From NCBI GenBank assembly GCA_013041975.1, contig JABDQZ010000079.1, forward strand, positions 1-11,572: 11,572 nt of DNA, read 5' to 3'. Position numbers and translations under genes: made by a program. Below, in pieces: positions 1 to 5,846 of this stretch (its first letter is position 1; each line of letters opens with the position of its first letter). This DNA comes from Gammaproteobacteria bacterium (GTDB lineage Bacteria > Pseudomonadota > Gammaproteobacteria > Chromatiales > Chromatiaceae). Under the pieces are notes generated by a model. It worked only from the letters and a program-made list of their open reading frames with translations, made no database searches and was not told the DNA's origin.

Positions 1-66
1 GCTCTGGAGGCAGCAGAAGCCGGGGTGAGTTTAAACCGCTTGGCTAGTGCGAAACTTGCCCATTAA
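1..66 (+). CDS. C-terminal end of a HicB-like antitoxin (partial)
   Basis: The window opens inside a reading frame that gives 21 residues before TAA at 64-66. The tail contains AAEAGVSLNRLASAKLA, which resembles the C-terminal ribbon-helix-helix segment of HicB-family antitoxins (pattern A-x-x-x-G-V-S-L-N-x-x-x-x-x-x-L-A). In HicAB systems this part binds DNA and autoregulates the operon, while the N-terminal part blocks the HicA mRNA interferase. Only the tail is visible, so the toxin and the inhibitory domain cannot be checked. Another Arc/CopG-type ribbon-helix-helix protein is the main alternative. The stop lies 54 bases before the left tRNA-like repeat. Confidence 0.55.
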   Translation, partial: ALEAAEAGVSLNRLASAKLAH

Positions 67-120
67 TCTATTTTTTGAGTGGGATGCGTTGTAACTTCTT
101 GTTTTTCTTTGTTCGACAAC

Positions 121-147
121 GTTCAAATCCTGCCCCTCTACCAATTT
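121..147 (+). repeat. tRNA 3'-end-like direct repeat, left copy
   Basis: This stretch reads like the T-loop and acceptor end of a tRNA: TTCAAAT, then CCTGC, a C-rich acceptor strand, and CTACCA followed by ATTT. The 27 bases match 8184-8210 at 24 positions in the same orientation. The preceding bases do not form a proper T-stem and no tRNA body lies upstream, so this is a fragment and not a gene. It is best read as one attachment-site scar of a tRNA-targeted element. Chance similarity between two tRNA 3' ends is the alternative. Confidence 0.5.
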
Positions 148-228
148 CCTCAATGACTTCACTGCTCCGAAGTCTTTGAAAATAAAAAATAAAATTATAA
201 ATGTAGTATATATCGAAGCCTGACTCTC

Positions 229-258
229 TGAGTTGGGATTTTTTGTTTCTGCAACTCA
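229..258 (+). promoter_or_regulatory. Leader hairpin before the thiamine-binding gene
   Basis: TGAGTTG (229-235) and CAACTCA (252-258) form a perfect 7-bp stem with a T-rich 16-base loop, ending four bases before the AAGGG ribosome-binding site (262-266). ACTC (223-226) could instead pair with GAGT (230-233), so two mutually exclusive folds are possible. The conserved TPP-riboswitch (THI-box) sequence is absent. A regulatory role is inference. Confidence 0.3.
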
Positions 259-276
259 TGTAAGGGCTAGAAATCA

Positions 277-555
277 ATGCAAGCAACAGCAGAACTGCAA
301 GTTATTCCAGTTGGGCAAGGCGTGACAGTACGCAACGAGATCATGCAGGTTATCGACGTGTTGTCTCAATATTCATTGAAAACTGAGACTCATGCTTCTG
401 GTACTAACCTGGAGGGAGAGCTGAAGATTATTCTAGAAGCAGTAGCCAAGGTTCATGAGGTGCTTCACGACTCAGGTAGTGTCAGGCTTCTCAGCTATTT
501 AAAACTCGAAACCAGAATCGATAAACAGCCTACACTGGCAGGAAAGCAGTTGTAA
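277..555 (+). CDS. MTH1187-family thiamine-binding protein
   Basis: The 92-residue protein matches the small MTH1187/YqgV (former DUF77, Thiamine_BP) fold in length and landmarks. These are an N-terminal strand with V-I-P-V-G-Q-G (residues 9-15), a central T-H-A-S-G-T-N-L-E-G turn, an E-A-V-A-K-V-H-E helix and a late E-T-R-I-D strand. Characterised family members are cytoplasmic ferredoxin-like oligomers that bind thiamine or related ligands, and their physiological role is poorly known. The ATG start has AAGGG about ten bases upstream. The gene stands alone with no thiamine-synthesis or transport gene beside it, so context gives no pathway. The last ten residues run past the usual family core. 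Confidence 0.85.
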   Translation: MQATAELQVIPVGQGVTVRNEIMQVIDVLSQYSLKTETHASGTNLEGELKIILEAVAKVHEVLHDSGSVRLLSYLKLETRIDKQPTLAGKQL

Positions 556-571
556 TCATTTCAATGTATGT

Positions 572-603
572 AGAACCACCCCTGGGTTCTATAGAGGTAC
601 CTC
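572..603 (+). terminator. Hairpin plus palindrome after the thiamine-binding gene
   Basis: AGAACC (572-577) pairs with GGTTCT (585-590) around a 7-base loop. The perfect palindrome GAGGTACCTC (594-603) follows at once. It sits 17-48 bases after the stop, where a terminator is expected, but there is no T-run, so intrinsic termination is doubtful. It could instead be a protein-binding site for the next gene. Confidence 0.3.
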
Positions 604-685
604 TTATGACTAGCGAGGGTTTATCCCAATTATTAACCCTTAACATTTCTCCTAACATAGACAGTAACAACGTTTTAAGGAGTAA

Positions 686-1009
686 ATGATGGATTCAAAA
701 CGTAGAGATTTTTTACGAAATCTGGGTGCAAAAACGGCCGTCGCCGCTGCTGCTGTGGCTACACCTGCGATGGATTATGCGGCTTCTTTCAAAGAGGAAC
801 TGGGTCGGGTATCAGATGAGTTTCAACAAAAGCTCTCGTCTACAACAGCTGATTTAGGTGACCGGATTACCCATCTGGGTAATCGTGTTGATGCTGCAGC
901 TATAAACCTCACTTACCAGCAGGCCCAATTGAACCTGATTTTCCTGTTACTGGTCATTTCTTTTGCTATCGACGGTGGAATGTCTTTGGCCTGGTTATTG
1001 TTACCTTAG
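686..1009 (+). CDS. Small Tat-signal, tail-anchored coiled-coil protein of unknown function
   Basis: I do not recognise a named family for this 107-residue protein. Its N-terminus is a twin-arginine signal: SKRRDFLRNLG (about residues 4-14), an Ala-rich hydrophobic stretch (AKTAVAAAAVA) and a possible A-x-A-type cleavage zone near TPAMDYAA. Residues 33-75 are polar with heptad-like spacing (EELGRVSDEF, DLGDRITHLGNRVDAA), suggesting a short coiled coil. Residues 82-106 (LNLIFLLLVISFAIDGGMSL and on) form a single C-terminal transmembrane segment. The architecture predicts export of the folded protein by Tat and anchoring by its tail. The start has an excellent AAGGAG site (677-682). A second ATG follows directly, which changes little. 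Confidence 0.75.
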   Translation: MMDSKRRDFLRNLGAKTAVAAAAVATPAMDYAASFKEELGRVSDEFQQKLSSTTADLGDRITHLGNRVDAAAINLTYQQAQLNLIFLLLVISFAIDGGMSLAWLLLP

Positions 1010-1010
1010 G

Positions 1011-1045
1011 CGCTCATTATTGATTTGAAAACTGCAATAAGAGCG
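1011..1045 (+). terminator. Stem-loop terminator after the Tat-signal gene
   Basis: CGCTC-A-TTATTG (1011-1022) pairs with CAATAA-GAGCG (1035-1045), giving 11 base pairs with one bulged A and a 12-base loop. It begins two bases after the stop codon of the upstream gene. It lacks a long T-run, so it may act mainly as a transcript-end stabiliser. Confidence 0.45.
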
Positions 1046-1054
1046 ACCATTACG

Positions 1055-1073
1055 TAACCTGAGTGACAGGTTA
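1055..1073. repeat. Perfect inverted repeat TAACCTG/CAGGTTA
   Basis: TAACCTG (1055-1061) and CAGGTTA (1067-1073) form a 7-bp stem around AGTGA. It lies between the previous stem-loop and the IS30-like terminal repeat starting at 1082. IS30 elements are known to prefer palindromic targets, so it may be part of an insertion target. That link is inference. Confidence 0.35.
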
Positions 1074-1081
1074 AAGGTGTC

Positions 1082-1200
1082 GTTTTAACCGGTCGTTGCA
1101 ACACACTGGTTAAATGGTTCTGCTGGTGTTTCATAGTCTAGCGTCTTTCTGGACTGTTCTTGTCGAAGCTATTTCAGTAATTATCCGGGTAGAGGCTATC
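1082..1200 (-). mobile_element. IS30-family remnant, right end
   Basis: Two things point to the right end of an IS30-type element lying on the minus strand. The bases at 1082-1103 resemble an IS30-family terminal repeat, ending in TGCAACA and matching the other IS30-like end at 7532-7553 at about 15 of 22 positions. Immediately inside is the coding tail of an IS30-type transposase (described separately). The element is cut near 1200, where the transposase similarity stops, and nothing of its left end is visible before the acetyltransferase gene. Confidence 0.65.
1085..1200 (-). pseudogene. IS30-family transposase, C-terminal fragment
   Basis: On the minus strand the frame ending at TAA (1085-1087) reads RKTLDYETPAEPFNQCVATT just before the stop. 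This closely matches the end of IS30-family DDE transposases, whose usual pattern is R-P-R-K-T-L-x-[YFW]-x-T-P-A-E-x-F. Further upstream the similarity continues in another frame (DSLYPDNY, about 1177-1200). An in-frame TAG also lies next to the last clean codon at 1168. The gene has therefore been hit by at least one frameshift and a nonsense change, and it is missing all of its N-terminal and catalytic parts. It is dead. Confidence 0.75.
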
Positions 1201-1293
1201 ATGGAAGTCTGCTCGGATGACTGGGACTATGACAAATCATTATCTGCCTCTTATGGTTTTCGAAGAAAGAATTTCTCATAGAGTAGAGTGGAA

Positions 1294-2370
1294 ATGAAAA
1301 TCAAATCAGGCGATAGGTCTTCCCGGTCTGAAAGTAATGATCAGGATAATGATCAAAGTTCTGTTGAACTTTTTATTTGTCCAGAAGATAAAAACTCTCT
1401 CAGTCAATGGGATCATCCTTCATCCCGTTTAAATCAACTGTCATTATCGGCTGACCCAATTGATCCGTTTTGCGTTTCAACCCACTGGAACTTTTCCTTC
1501 CAGGAAGCCTTCAGTCCAAATCGCAAGCTCTTGATACGATCTAATTCGGATAGCGCCATTGCATTTGCCGAGAATGTCTTTGAGAACGGTGAAGTTATTT
1601 TGACGCCTATCGAGGCGTATTGGCTTTTCGCCAATCCATTGCTGGGATCCAACGCGGTTGAATTGCTCGCTGAATCGATCGAAGAGATTGAAGACCATTA
1701 CCAGGGTGAAATACCCAGGATACTGATCAGCGGGCTTAAGTACGAAAAGGATCCGTTTAAGTCGAAACTACAGCAGATGTTTGGCGGAAAGTTCGGATTT
1801 TCATTTTTCAGGCAGGAAGAGCTCTGCTCAGCTTCATTGGAAGGCGGGTTTGATGGTTTCCTTTCTCGTCGTTCGACTTCCTATCGGCGCAGTTTACGAA
1901 AACAGGTTAACCGTTCACAAAAACACGGATTCACTTTTGAACGTCATATCCCCATTACCGAAGCTGAAGCTTTGGCAGTCTATGAGCGGATGATTGCTGT
2001 TGAATTAGCCAGTTGGAAAGGGATTGGTCAATGTGGCATGGCTGAACACCCTGCAAAGGAATTTTACCTGGCTATGATCACAAGATTGGCCCAGGATCAA
2101 AAAGCCCGGATTATCCTTGCCAGACACGAAGGAAAGGATATCGGGTTTATCTTCGGTGGTTTGGCGGAAAATCACTACCGAGGACAACAGTTTAGTTTTG
2201 ACCAGGAGTGGGCTTCATCATCTGTTGGTAACCTGATGCAACTAGAACAGATTCAGTGGTTGTGTGAGGAGGGTGTAACTCATTATGACCTGGGTCCCAT
2301 CATGGATTATAAGCATCACTGGACTGAACAGAGGGCGATCAGTGAGTCCTGGTTTCTGGTTCAGTTGTAA
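1294..2370 (+). CDS. FemAB/CelD-like GNAT acyltransferase (Acetyltransf_6)
   Basis: The C-terminal half carries the landmarks of the FemAB-like GNAT fold (BioF2-like, PF13480). Numbered from the GTG start these are a basic helix SYRRSLRKQVNRSQ (198-211), VELASWKG (238-245), a strand with LARHEGKDIGFIFGG (277-291), and a closing block RGQQFSFDQEW, VGNLMQLEQIQWLCEEGVTH and YDLGPIMDYKHHW. Family members transfer acyl or aminoacyl groups, often onto envelope sugars or peptides, but the substrate here is unknown. The N-terminal 50 residues are polar and low in complexity. No signal or membrane segment is visible, so it is likely cytoplasmic. I prefer ATG 1294. GTG 1288, two codons earlier, is possible and both have only weak AG-rich sites. 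The kinase gene follows after a long gap, so a shared operon is uncertain. Confidence 0.75.
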   Translation: MKIKSGDRSSRSESNDQDNDQSSVELFICPEDKNSLSQWDHPSSRLNQLSLSADPIDPFCVSTHWNFSFQEAFSPNRKLLIRSNSDSAIAFAENVFENGEVILTPIEAYWLFANPLLGSNAVELLAESIEEIEDHYQGEIPRILISGLKYEKDPFKSKLQQMFGGKFGFSFFRQEELCSASLEGGFDGFLSRRSTSYRRSLRKQVNRSQKHGFTFERHIPITEAEALAVYERMIAVELASWKGIGQCGMAEHPAKEFYLAMITRLAQDQKARIILARHEGKDIGFIFGGLAENHYRGQQFSFDQEWASSSVGNLMQLEQIQWLCEEGVTHYDLGPIMDYKHHWTEQRAISESWFLVQL

Positions 2371-2378
2371 TTGAGAAG

Positions 2379-2399
2379 GTTTGCTGGCCTATTGCAAAC
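2379..2399 (+). terminator. Possible weak hairpin after the acetyltransferase
   Basis: GTTTGC (2379-2384) and GCAAAC (2394-2399) form a 6-bp stem with a 9-base loop shortly after the stop codon. No T-run follows, so termination is uncertain. Confidence 0.25.
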
Positions 2400-2457
2400 T
2401 CGATACATTGGCGATGGTGAAGATTGTCAATTTTCCAAAAGACTTGATTAAGGGGAT

Positions 2458-2505
2458 ATGAATCTCAGTAGGTCTGATGTGGGTATAATTTTTTACTCAT
2501 GCTAG
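2458..2505 (+). CDS. Possible 15-codon leader ORF overlapping the kinase start
   Basis: ATG 2458 is preceded by AAGGGG (2450-2455), the only good ribosome-binding sequence in this gap, although the spacing of two bases is short. It encodes MNLSRSDVGIIFYSC and stops at TAG 2503-2505, overlapping the kinase ATG at 2499 in another frame. Such an overlap could couple translation into the kinase, which has no site of its own. It could equally be chance. Confidence 0.25.
   Translation: MNLSRSDVGIIFYSC
2484..2489 (+). promoter_or_regulatory. TATAAT -10-like box before the kinase gene
   Basis: A perfect TATAAT lies ten bases before ATG 2499. No convincing -35 box or TGn extension is present. If it is used, transcription would begin near 2495-2497, and ATG 2499 would be nearly leaderless, favouring ATG 2517 or 2520. 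It competes with the leader-ORF model for this gap. Confidence 0.3.
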
Positions 2506-3500
2506 CTTTATTAACCATGATGAATGAAACTTTTCATAAAATAGCCTGCGAGGGGCTTAATGCCACATCGATTTTTCATATCGAGGATATTCAATCGTTG
2601 TGGAGTGGTTATGGCAAGATCATGCGTTATGGCGTGACTGATGGTGATCATCACGATGTCATCATCAAGCATGTTAAGTTGCCCGATAAGGCACATCATC
2701 CTCGCGGCTGGAATACCGATATCTCTCATCAGCGCAAGATTCGCTCCTATCACGTTGAAAGCGCCTGGTATCGTTACTGGTCGGAGCAGTGCGATGCTAC
2801 CTGCCGCATGCCAGCCTGTTTTGCCCTCGAAGAGGATGACCAGGAGTTCGTTATGGTGCTTGAAGACCTGGATGCCAGTGGTTTTCCGGTTCGCAAGCAA
2901 AGGGTGTCGATGGAGCAAATGCAGGTTTGTCTTTCCTGGCTTGCCAACCTTCATGCCACGTTCATCGGAAAAGAGCCGACGGTTCTTTGGCCAGTTGGTA
3001 CCTACTGGCATCTTGGAACACGACCTGATGAATTAGAAGTCCTTGATGACCCTGAATTAAAGGCTGTGGCTCATAAGATTGATGAGAAGCTTAACAATGC
3101 CCCTTACCAGACTTTTGTCCATGGTGATGCCAAGCTGGCGAATTTCTGTTTTAGTGAATCAGGACAGCAGGTCGCAGCAGTGGACTTTCAATACGTTGGC
3201 GGTGGCTGTGGCATGAAGGATGTGGCTTATTTCATCGGCAGCTGCCTGTATGAAGAAGATTGTGAACGTTATGAAGGGCCATTGCTCGAGAGCTATTTTT
3301 CCAGTCTGGTTGAGGCTTTAAAGGCAAGGGGTAGTGAGCTGGATCTGGATGACCTGGTATCACAGTGGCGTGCGCTTTATCCTGTTGCCTGGACTGATTT
3401 TCATCGTTTCGTCAAAGGCTGGAGTCCGGGGCACTGGAAAATCCATGGCTATAGCGAAAGAATCGCTCATGAAGTGATTGAGCAGTTAAAAGACCAGTAA
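2499..3500 (+). CDS. ChoK/EcKL-like small-molecule phosphotransferase
   Basis: This is a protein-kinase-fold phosphotransferase of the aminoglycoside/choline kinase clan, closest in feel to the ecdysteroid-kinase-like (EcKL/DUF1679) branch. Visible parts are the ATP-binding lysine in VIIKHV (Lys57), a helix glutamate in SYHVESAWY (Glu87), the hinge VLEDLDASG (120-128), the catalytic loop FVHGDAKLANF (206-216, Asp210 and Asn215) and the metal-binding DFQYVGGGCGMKDVAYF (229-245). It should phosphorylate a hydroxyl on a small molecule in the cytoplasm, but the substrate is unknown. The phosphatase gene starts three bases after its stop, implying one transcript and related chemistry. ATG 2499 has no ribosome-binding site, and ATG 2517 and 2520 are alternatives. 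Confidence is high for the fold and low for the substrate. Confidence 0.8.
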   Translation: MLALLTMMNETFHKIACEGLNATSIFHIEDIQSLWSGYGKIMRYGVTDGDHHDVIIKHVKLPDKAHHPRGWNTDISHQRKIRSYHVESAWYRYWSEQCDATCRMPACFALEEDDQEFVMVLEDLDASGFPVRKQRVSMEQMQVCLSWLANLHATFIGKEPTVLWPVGTYWHLGTRPDELEVLDDPELKAVAHKIDEKLNNAPYQTFVHGDAKLANFCFSESGQQVAAVDFQYVGGGCGMKDVAYFIGSCLYEEDCERYEGPLLESYFSSLVEALKARGSELDLDDLVSQWRALYPVAWTDFHRFVKGWSPGHWKIHGYSERIAHEVIEQLKDQ

Positions 3501-3503
3501 ACC

Positions 3504-4388
3504 ATGAAGCTGACAGATGAAAACCTGAGATTTCTTCACGATAGTGCCGTTGCAGCTGCCAGGCAGGCAGGGGATATCATACGGTACTCTGAAAACAGTG
3601 CGTTAGATGTAAAGACCAAAACGGCAGGTGACACGCTTGCTTCACAAGTGGTGACTGAAGTCGATCTTCTCTGCGAAAAGGCCATTATCAGCGCGTTACA
3701 AAGTAGCTGTGATGCGTTCGACTTGGGTCTTTTGACAGAAGAGCAGGGTGACGATGGTTCACGCCTTGTCAAAGATTACTTCTGGTGTGTGGACCCAATC
3801 GATGGCACCTTGTCTTTCATTGAAGGAGTACCCGGCTTTTCCGTATCCATCGCTCTGCTTTCCAAAGCAGGTGAAGCATTGATCGGTGTCGTTTATGACC
3901 CGGTCTCTGACACACTCTATTCGGCGATTCGTGGAAAAGGTGCATGGAAAAATGCCAAGCCATGGCAACTACCACCGGTTTCATCTTTGACTGACCAGGC
4001 GCTGACCCTGGTGTGTGATCGCAGTCTTGAGGCTAAGCCTTTTTACTCAGAGCTACTTTGCCAGTTTGAAACGGTTGCTAACGATATGGGGGCTGCAGGG
4101 TTGCATACACTGCATAATGGCGGAGCCGTGATGAATGGGTGCTGGGTGCTTGAGAATACGCCAGCTTGCTATTTTAAAATTCCCAAGCCACAACAGGGTG
4201 GGGGCAGTTTGTGGGATTTTGCTGCCATTACCTGCCTGTTTGAGGAAATGGGGGCTGTTGTAACCGCTTTTAATGGAAAGCCACTCGTGCTGAATCCTGC
4301 TGATACGACCTTCATGAATGACCAGGGCGTGATCTTTGCCACGGATAAACGACTTGCCAGTGTCATACAACAGATGAAAGTAGGCTGA
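3504..4388 (+). CDS. Inositol-monophosphatase-family phosphatase
   Basis: The 294 residues contain the full metal-binding set of the IMPase/CysQ superfamily: LLTEEQGDD (77-84, Glu79/Glu80), WCVDPIDGTLSFIEGVPGFS (94-113, the D-P-I-D-G-T signature) and SLWDFAA near 235-241, the late W-D motif. Family members hydrolyse phosphate from inositol phosphates, fructose-1,6-bisphosphate, histidinol phosphate or 3'-phosphoadenosine nucleotides using Mg2+. The sequence alone does not choose between these. A 3'(2'),5'-bisphosphate nucleotidase (CysQ-like) role is possible but not shown. The start lies three bases after the kinase stop with no strong site of its own, so translational coupling is likely. 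A kinase and a phosphatase back to back suggest turnover of one phosphorylated metabolite, which is inference. Confidence 0.85.
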   Translation: MKLTDENLRFLHDSAVAAARQAGDIIRYSENSALDVKTKTAGDTLASQVVTEVDLLCEKAIISALQSSCDAFDLGLLTEEQGDDGSRLVKDYFWCVDPIDGTLSFIEGVPGFSVSIALLSKAGEALIGVVYDPVSDTLYSAIRGKGAWKNAKPWQLPPVSSLTDQALTLVCDRSLEAKPFYSELLCQFETVANDMGAAGLHTLHNGGAVMNGCWVLENTPACYFKIPKPQQGGGSLWDFAAITCLFEEMGAVVTAFNGKPLVLNPADTTFMNDQGVIFATDKRLASVIQQMKVG

Positions 4389-4414
4389 GGTCAGTTTATT
4401 ATCGAACAGCGGAC

Positions 4415-4449
4415 ATGAATAATATTCATATAATTGACTAGTATTAGTC
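4415..4449. promoter_or_regulatory. Twin inverted repeats upstream of the amidohydrolase
   Basis: ATGAAT-AAT-ATTCAT (4415-4429) and GACTA-GTAT-TAGTC (4436-4449) are two perfect short inverted repeats six bases apart in an AT-rich gap. The second overlaps TTGACT (4434-4439), a good -35 sequence. However, the nearest -10-like box (TATATT, 4465-4470) is 25 bases away, too far for a standard promoter. The arrangement suits an operator region but could be AT-rich chance. Confidence 0.3.
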
Positions 4450-4501
4450 TACAGTTTTCAAATTTATATTTTTACGTACATAAAGTACCAATCAAAAAAT
4501 T

Positions 4502-5308
4502 ATGCATTATAAAATCAAAATTTGGCTGATTTCTCTGTGTTTTCTATCCCCTCTTACTCCCTATGCGTTTGAAATCAATGATGGTCACATACACTATAAT
4601 CAGGATGTATGGCCAATGCTTTCACCGGAGCAGGCGATTAACTACTTGGCCGAAAATAATATTCAACGTGCTATTGTCTCTAGTACCCCAACGGAAGGTA
4701 CAGAGAAATTATATAAACTAGCACCAGGCCGTGTGATTCCTTTTCTTAGGCCCTATCGTAACATCAGGGATCAGTTTACCTTTCACTCCGACCCGACAAT
4801 ATTGAATCACTTAAAGCAGAAGATAGACTTAGGTATATATGCTGGCATCGGAGAGTTTCATTTATTTGAAAAGCATAAAGATACTGTTGTGATACAAGAG
4901 ATAATGCAACTGGCTGCGGATTATAAACTCGCTATTAGCGCCCATTCTGATTATGCAACCATTCTTACGCTTGTAAACTTACAACCTAATGTACGTGTTA
5001 TTTGGGCCCATTGTGGAATGGACCATCCTATTGAAGACATAACACAGGCATTAAAAGAATATCCTAATTTATTCTGTGAATTATCATTTCGTTATAATAT
5101 GTTTGATGATGATGAACAACTCAGGCCCGATTGGAAAAAGTTGCTGGAGGAGAACCCAACGCGATTTATTTTGGGTATGGATACTTATATACCCAGGCGT
5201 TGGGCGGCACTTCCAGAGCATGTAGAATTTGCCAATGGCTGGTTAGAGCAACTTTCACAAAATACCCGGCAGAAAATTGCAAGAGAAAATATTAATAACT
5301 GGTTTTGA
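4502..5308 (+). CDS. Exported amidohydrolase-superfamily TIM-barrel hydrolase
   Basis: The 268-residue protein begins with a signal peptide: basic MHYKIK, hydrophobic IWLISLCFLS, likely cut after TPYA at residue 22. It continues as an Amidohydro_2-type barrel. The metal and catalytic set is visible in order: DGHIH (27-31, the first-strand H-x-H), GEFH (117-120), SAHSD (146-150), WAHCG (168-172) and GMD (225-227). These match the expected metal ligands on strands 1, 4, 5, 6 and 8. The substrate is not evident. Relatives include lactonases, decarboxylases and plain hydrolases, most of them cytoplasmic, so an exported form is unusual. There is no Shine-Dalgarno sequence before ATG 4502, but the signal peptide supports this start. 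The gene is more AT-rich than the upstream pair, consistent with separate acquisition. Confidence 0.8.
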   Translation: MHYKIKIWLISLCFLSPLTPYAFEINDGHIHYNQDVWPMLSPEQAINYLAENNIQRAIVSSTPTEGTEKLYKLAPGRVIPFLRPYRNIRDQFTFHSDPTILNHLKQKIDLGIYAGIGEFHLFEKHKDTVVIQEIMQLAADYKLAISAHSDYATILTLVNLQPNVRVIWAHCGMDHPIEDITQALKEYPNLFCELSFRYNMFDDDEQLRPDWKKLLEENPTRFILGMDTYIPRRWAALPEHVEFANGWLEQLSQNTRQKIARENINNWF

Positions 5309-5375
5309 GTAATAAATCGATCTGCTATGAGTTGTTTAACGACCCTTCCGACTTATAGAAATCTAAAACCAGGGA

Positions 5376-5612
5376 ATGGCAAAGCAGACATTACTGATTT
5401 CTGATATCAAAAGACTAGAAGAACATCATTCGGCTTTAAATGGTTTGTGGGGTTGTTTTGCCCGTATAAAAGCAAAATCAGGAGCTAGACCAAAGCAAGC
5501 TACAGTTGAAGAAATGTTTAGACGTCACCTCAATGCACGTGATGTTATTTACGATTTATTCAGAGAAGCTATAGATAAGTATAATTTTCAAATTCCTGTT
5601 GTAGACATGTAA
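5376..5612 (+). CDS. Hypothetical 78-residue protein
   Basis: I do not recognise this protein. It is soluble and mainly helical in character, with charged stretches (ISDIKRLEEHH, VEEMFRRHLNARDVIYDLFR) and no signal or membrane segment. A purine-rich AGGGA directly abuts ATG 5376, too close for an ideal ribosome-binding site, and an in-frame stop four codons upstream rules out an earlier start nearby. It lies 67 bases after the amidohydrolase in the same direction and could be co-transcribed with it. The coding call rests on the open frame and plausible composition only. Confidence 0.45.
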   Translation: MAKQTLLISDIKRLEEHHSALNGLWGCFARIKAKSGARPKQATVEEMFRRHLNARDVIYDLFREAIDKYNFQIPVVDM

Positions 5613-5650
5613 TCGTTCAATTTCATTTCATGAGTTGAGATGACGGCTAT

Positions 5651-5752
5651 TTAGGTCTTATCCCGCTTTGCCGGCGTCACCAGGATGCGATGTTTGCTGT
5701 TTGGTGCAAATACCCCATGAAACCTAGTCAGATTGAGCCTTGATGAAAGAAG
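5651..5752 (-). pseudogene. IS91-type transposase fragment
   Basis: The minus strand reads SRLNLTRFHGVFAPNSKH and continues into RILVTPAKRDKT before TAA at 5651-5653. The [RY]-[FY]-H-G-V-F-A-P-x-S motif is characteristic of the Y2-type transposases of IS91/ISCR-like elements, where it lies in the C-terminal part of the catalytic domain. Only about 34 residues remain. Nothing of the replication-initiator tyrosine motif or the zinc-finger end is visible, and no terminal sequences (oriIS/terIS) were seen. It is an eroded scrap within the spacer between the 78-residue gene and the chelatase gene. Confidence 0.7.
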
Positions 5753-5765
5753 TAAACAATCGCAA

Positions 5766-5788
5766 TATTAGGGTAATTCTATCTAATA
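5766..5788. repeat. Short inverted repeat upstream of the chelatase gene
   Basis: TATTAG (5766-5771) and CTAATA (5783-5788) form a 6-bp stem with an 11-base loop in the AT-rich leader of the next gene. No cobalamin-riboswitch B12 box was found near it. Its role is unknown. Confidence 0.2.
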
Positions 5789-5846
5789 ATTGATTTATCA
5801 TGGGATTTAGAAAGTAAATTTATTCCAATTGGGCGAACACTTACCT

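Noticed and set aside
229..276. TPP riboswitch before the thiamine-binding gene
   Set aside because: The conserved THI-box core elements are not present. Only simple hairpins can be drawn.
68..286. Minus-strand open frame of 72 codons at the left edge
   Set aside because: It runs across the tRNA-like fragment, an AT-rich spacer and the start of the thiamine-binding gene. Its composition is not protein-like and it has no ribosome-binding site.
1010..1110. Integron attC site suggested by the stacked inverted repeats
   Set aside because: The GTTRRRY and RYYYAAC core sites in the right order are missing, no integrase is visible, and an IS30-type end explains the right part.
2511..3011. Minus-strand open frame of 166 codons
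   Set aside because: It lies wholly inside the kinase gene, which has clear catalytic motifs on the plus strand, and its translation shows no recognisable domain.
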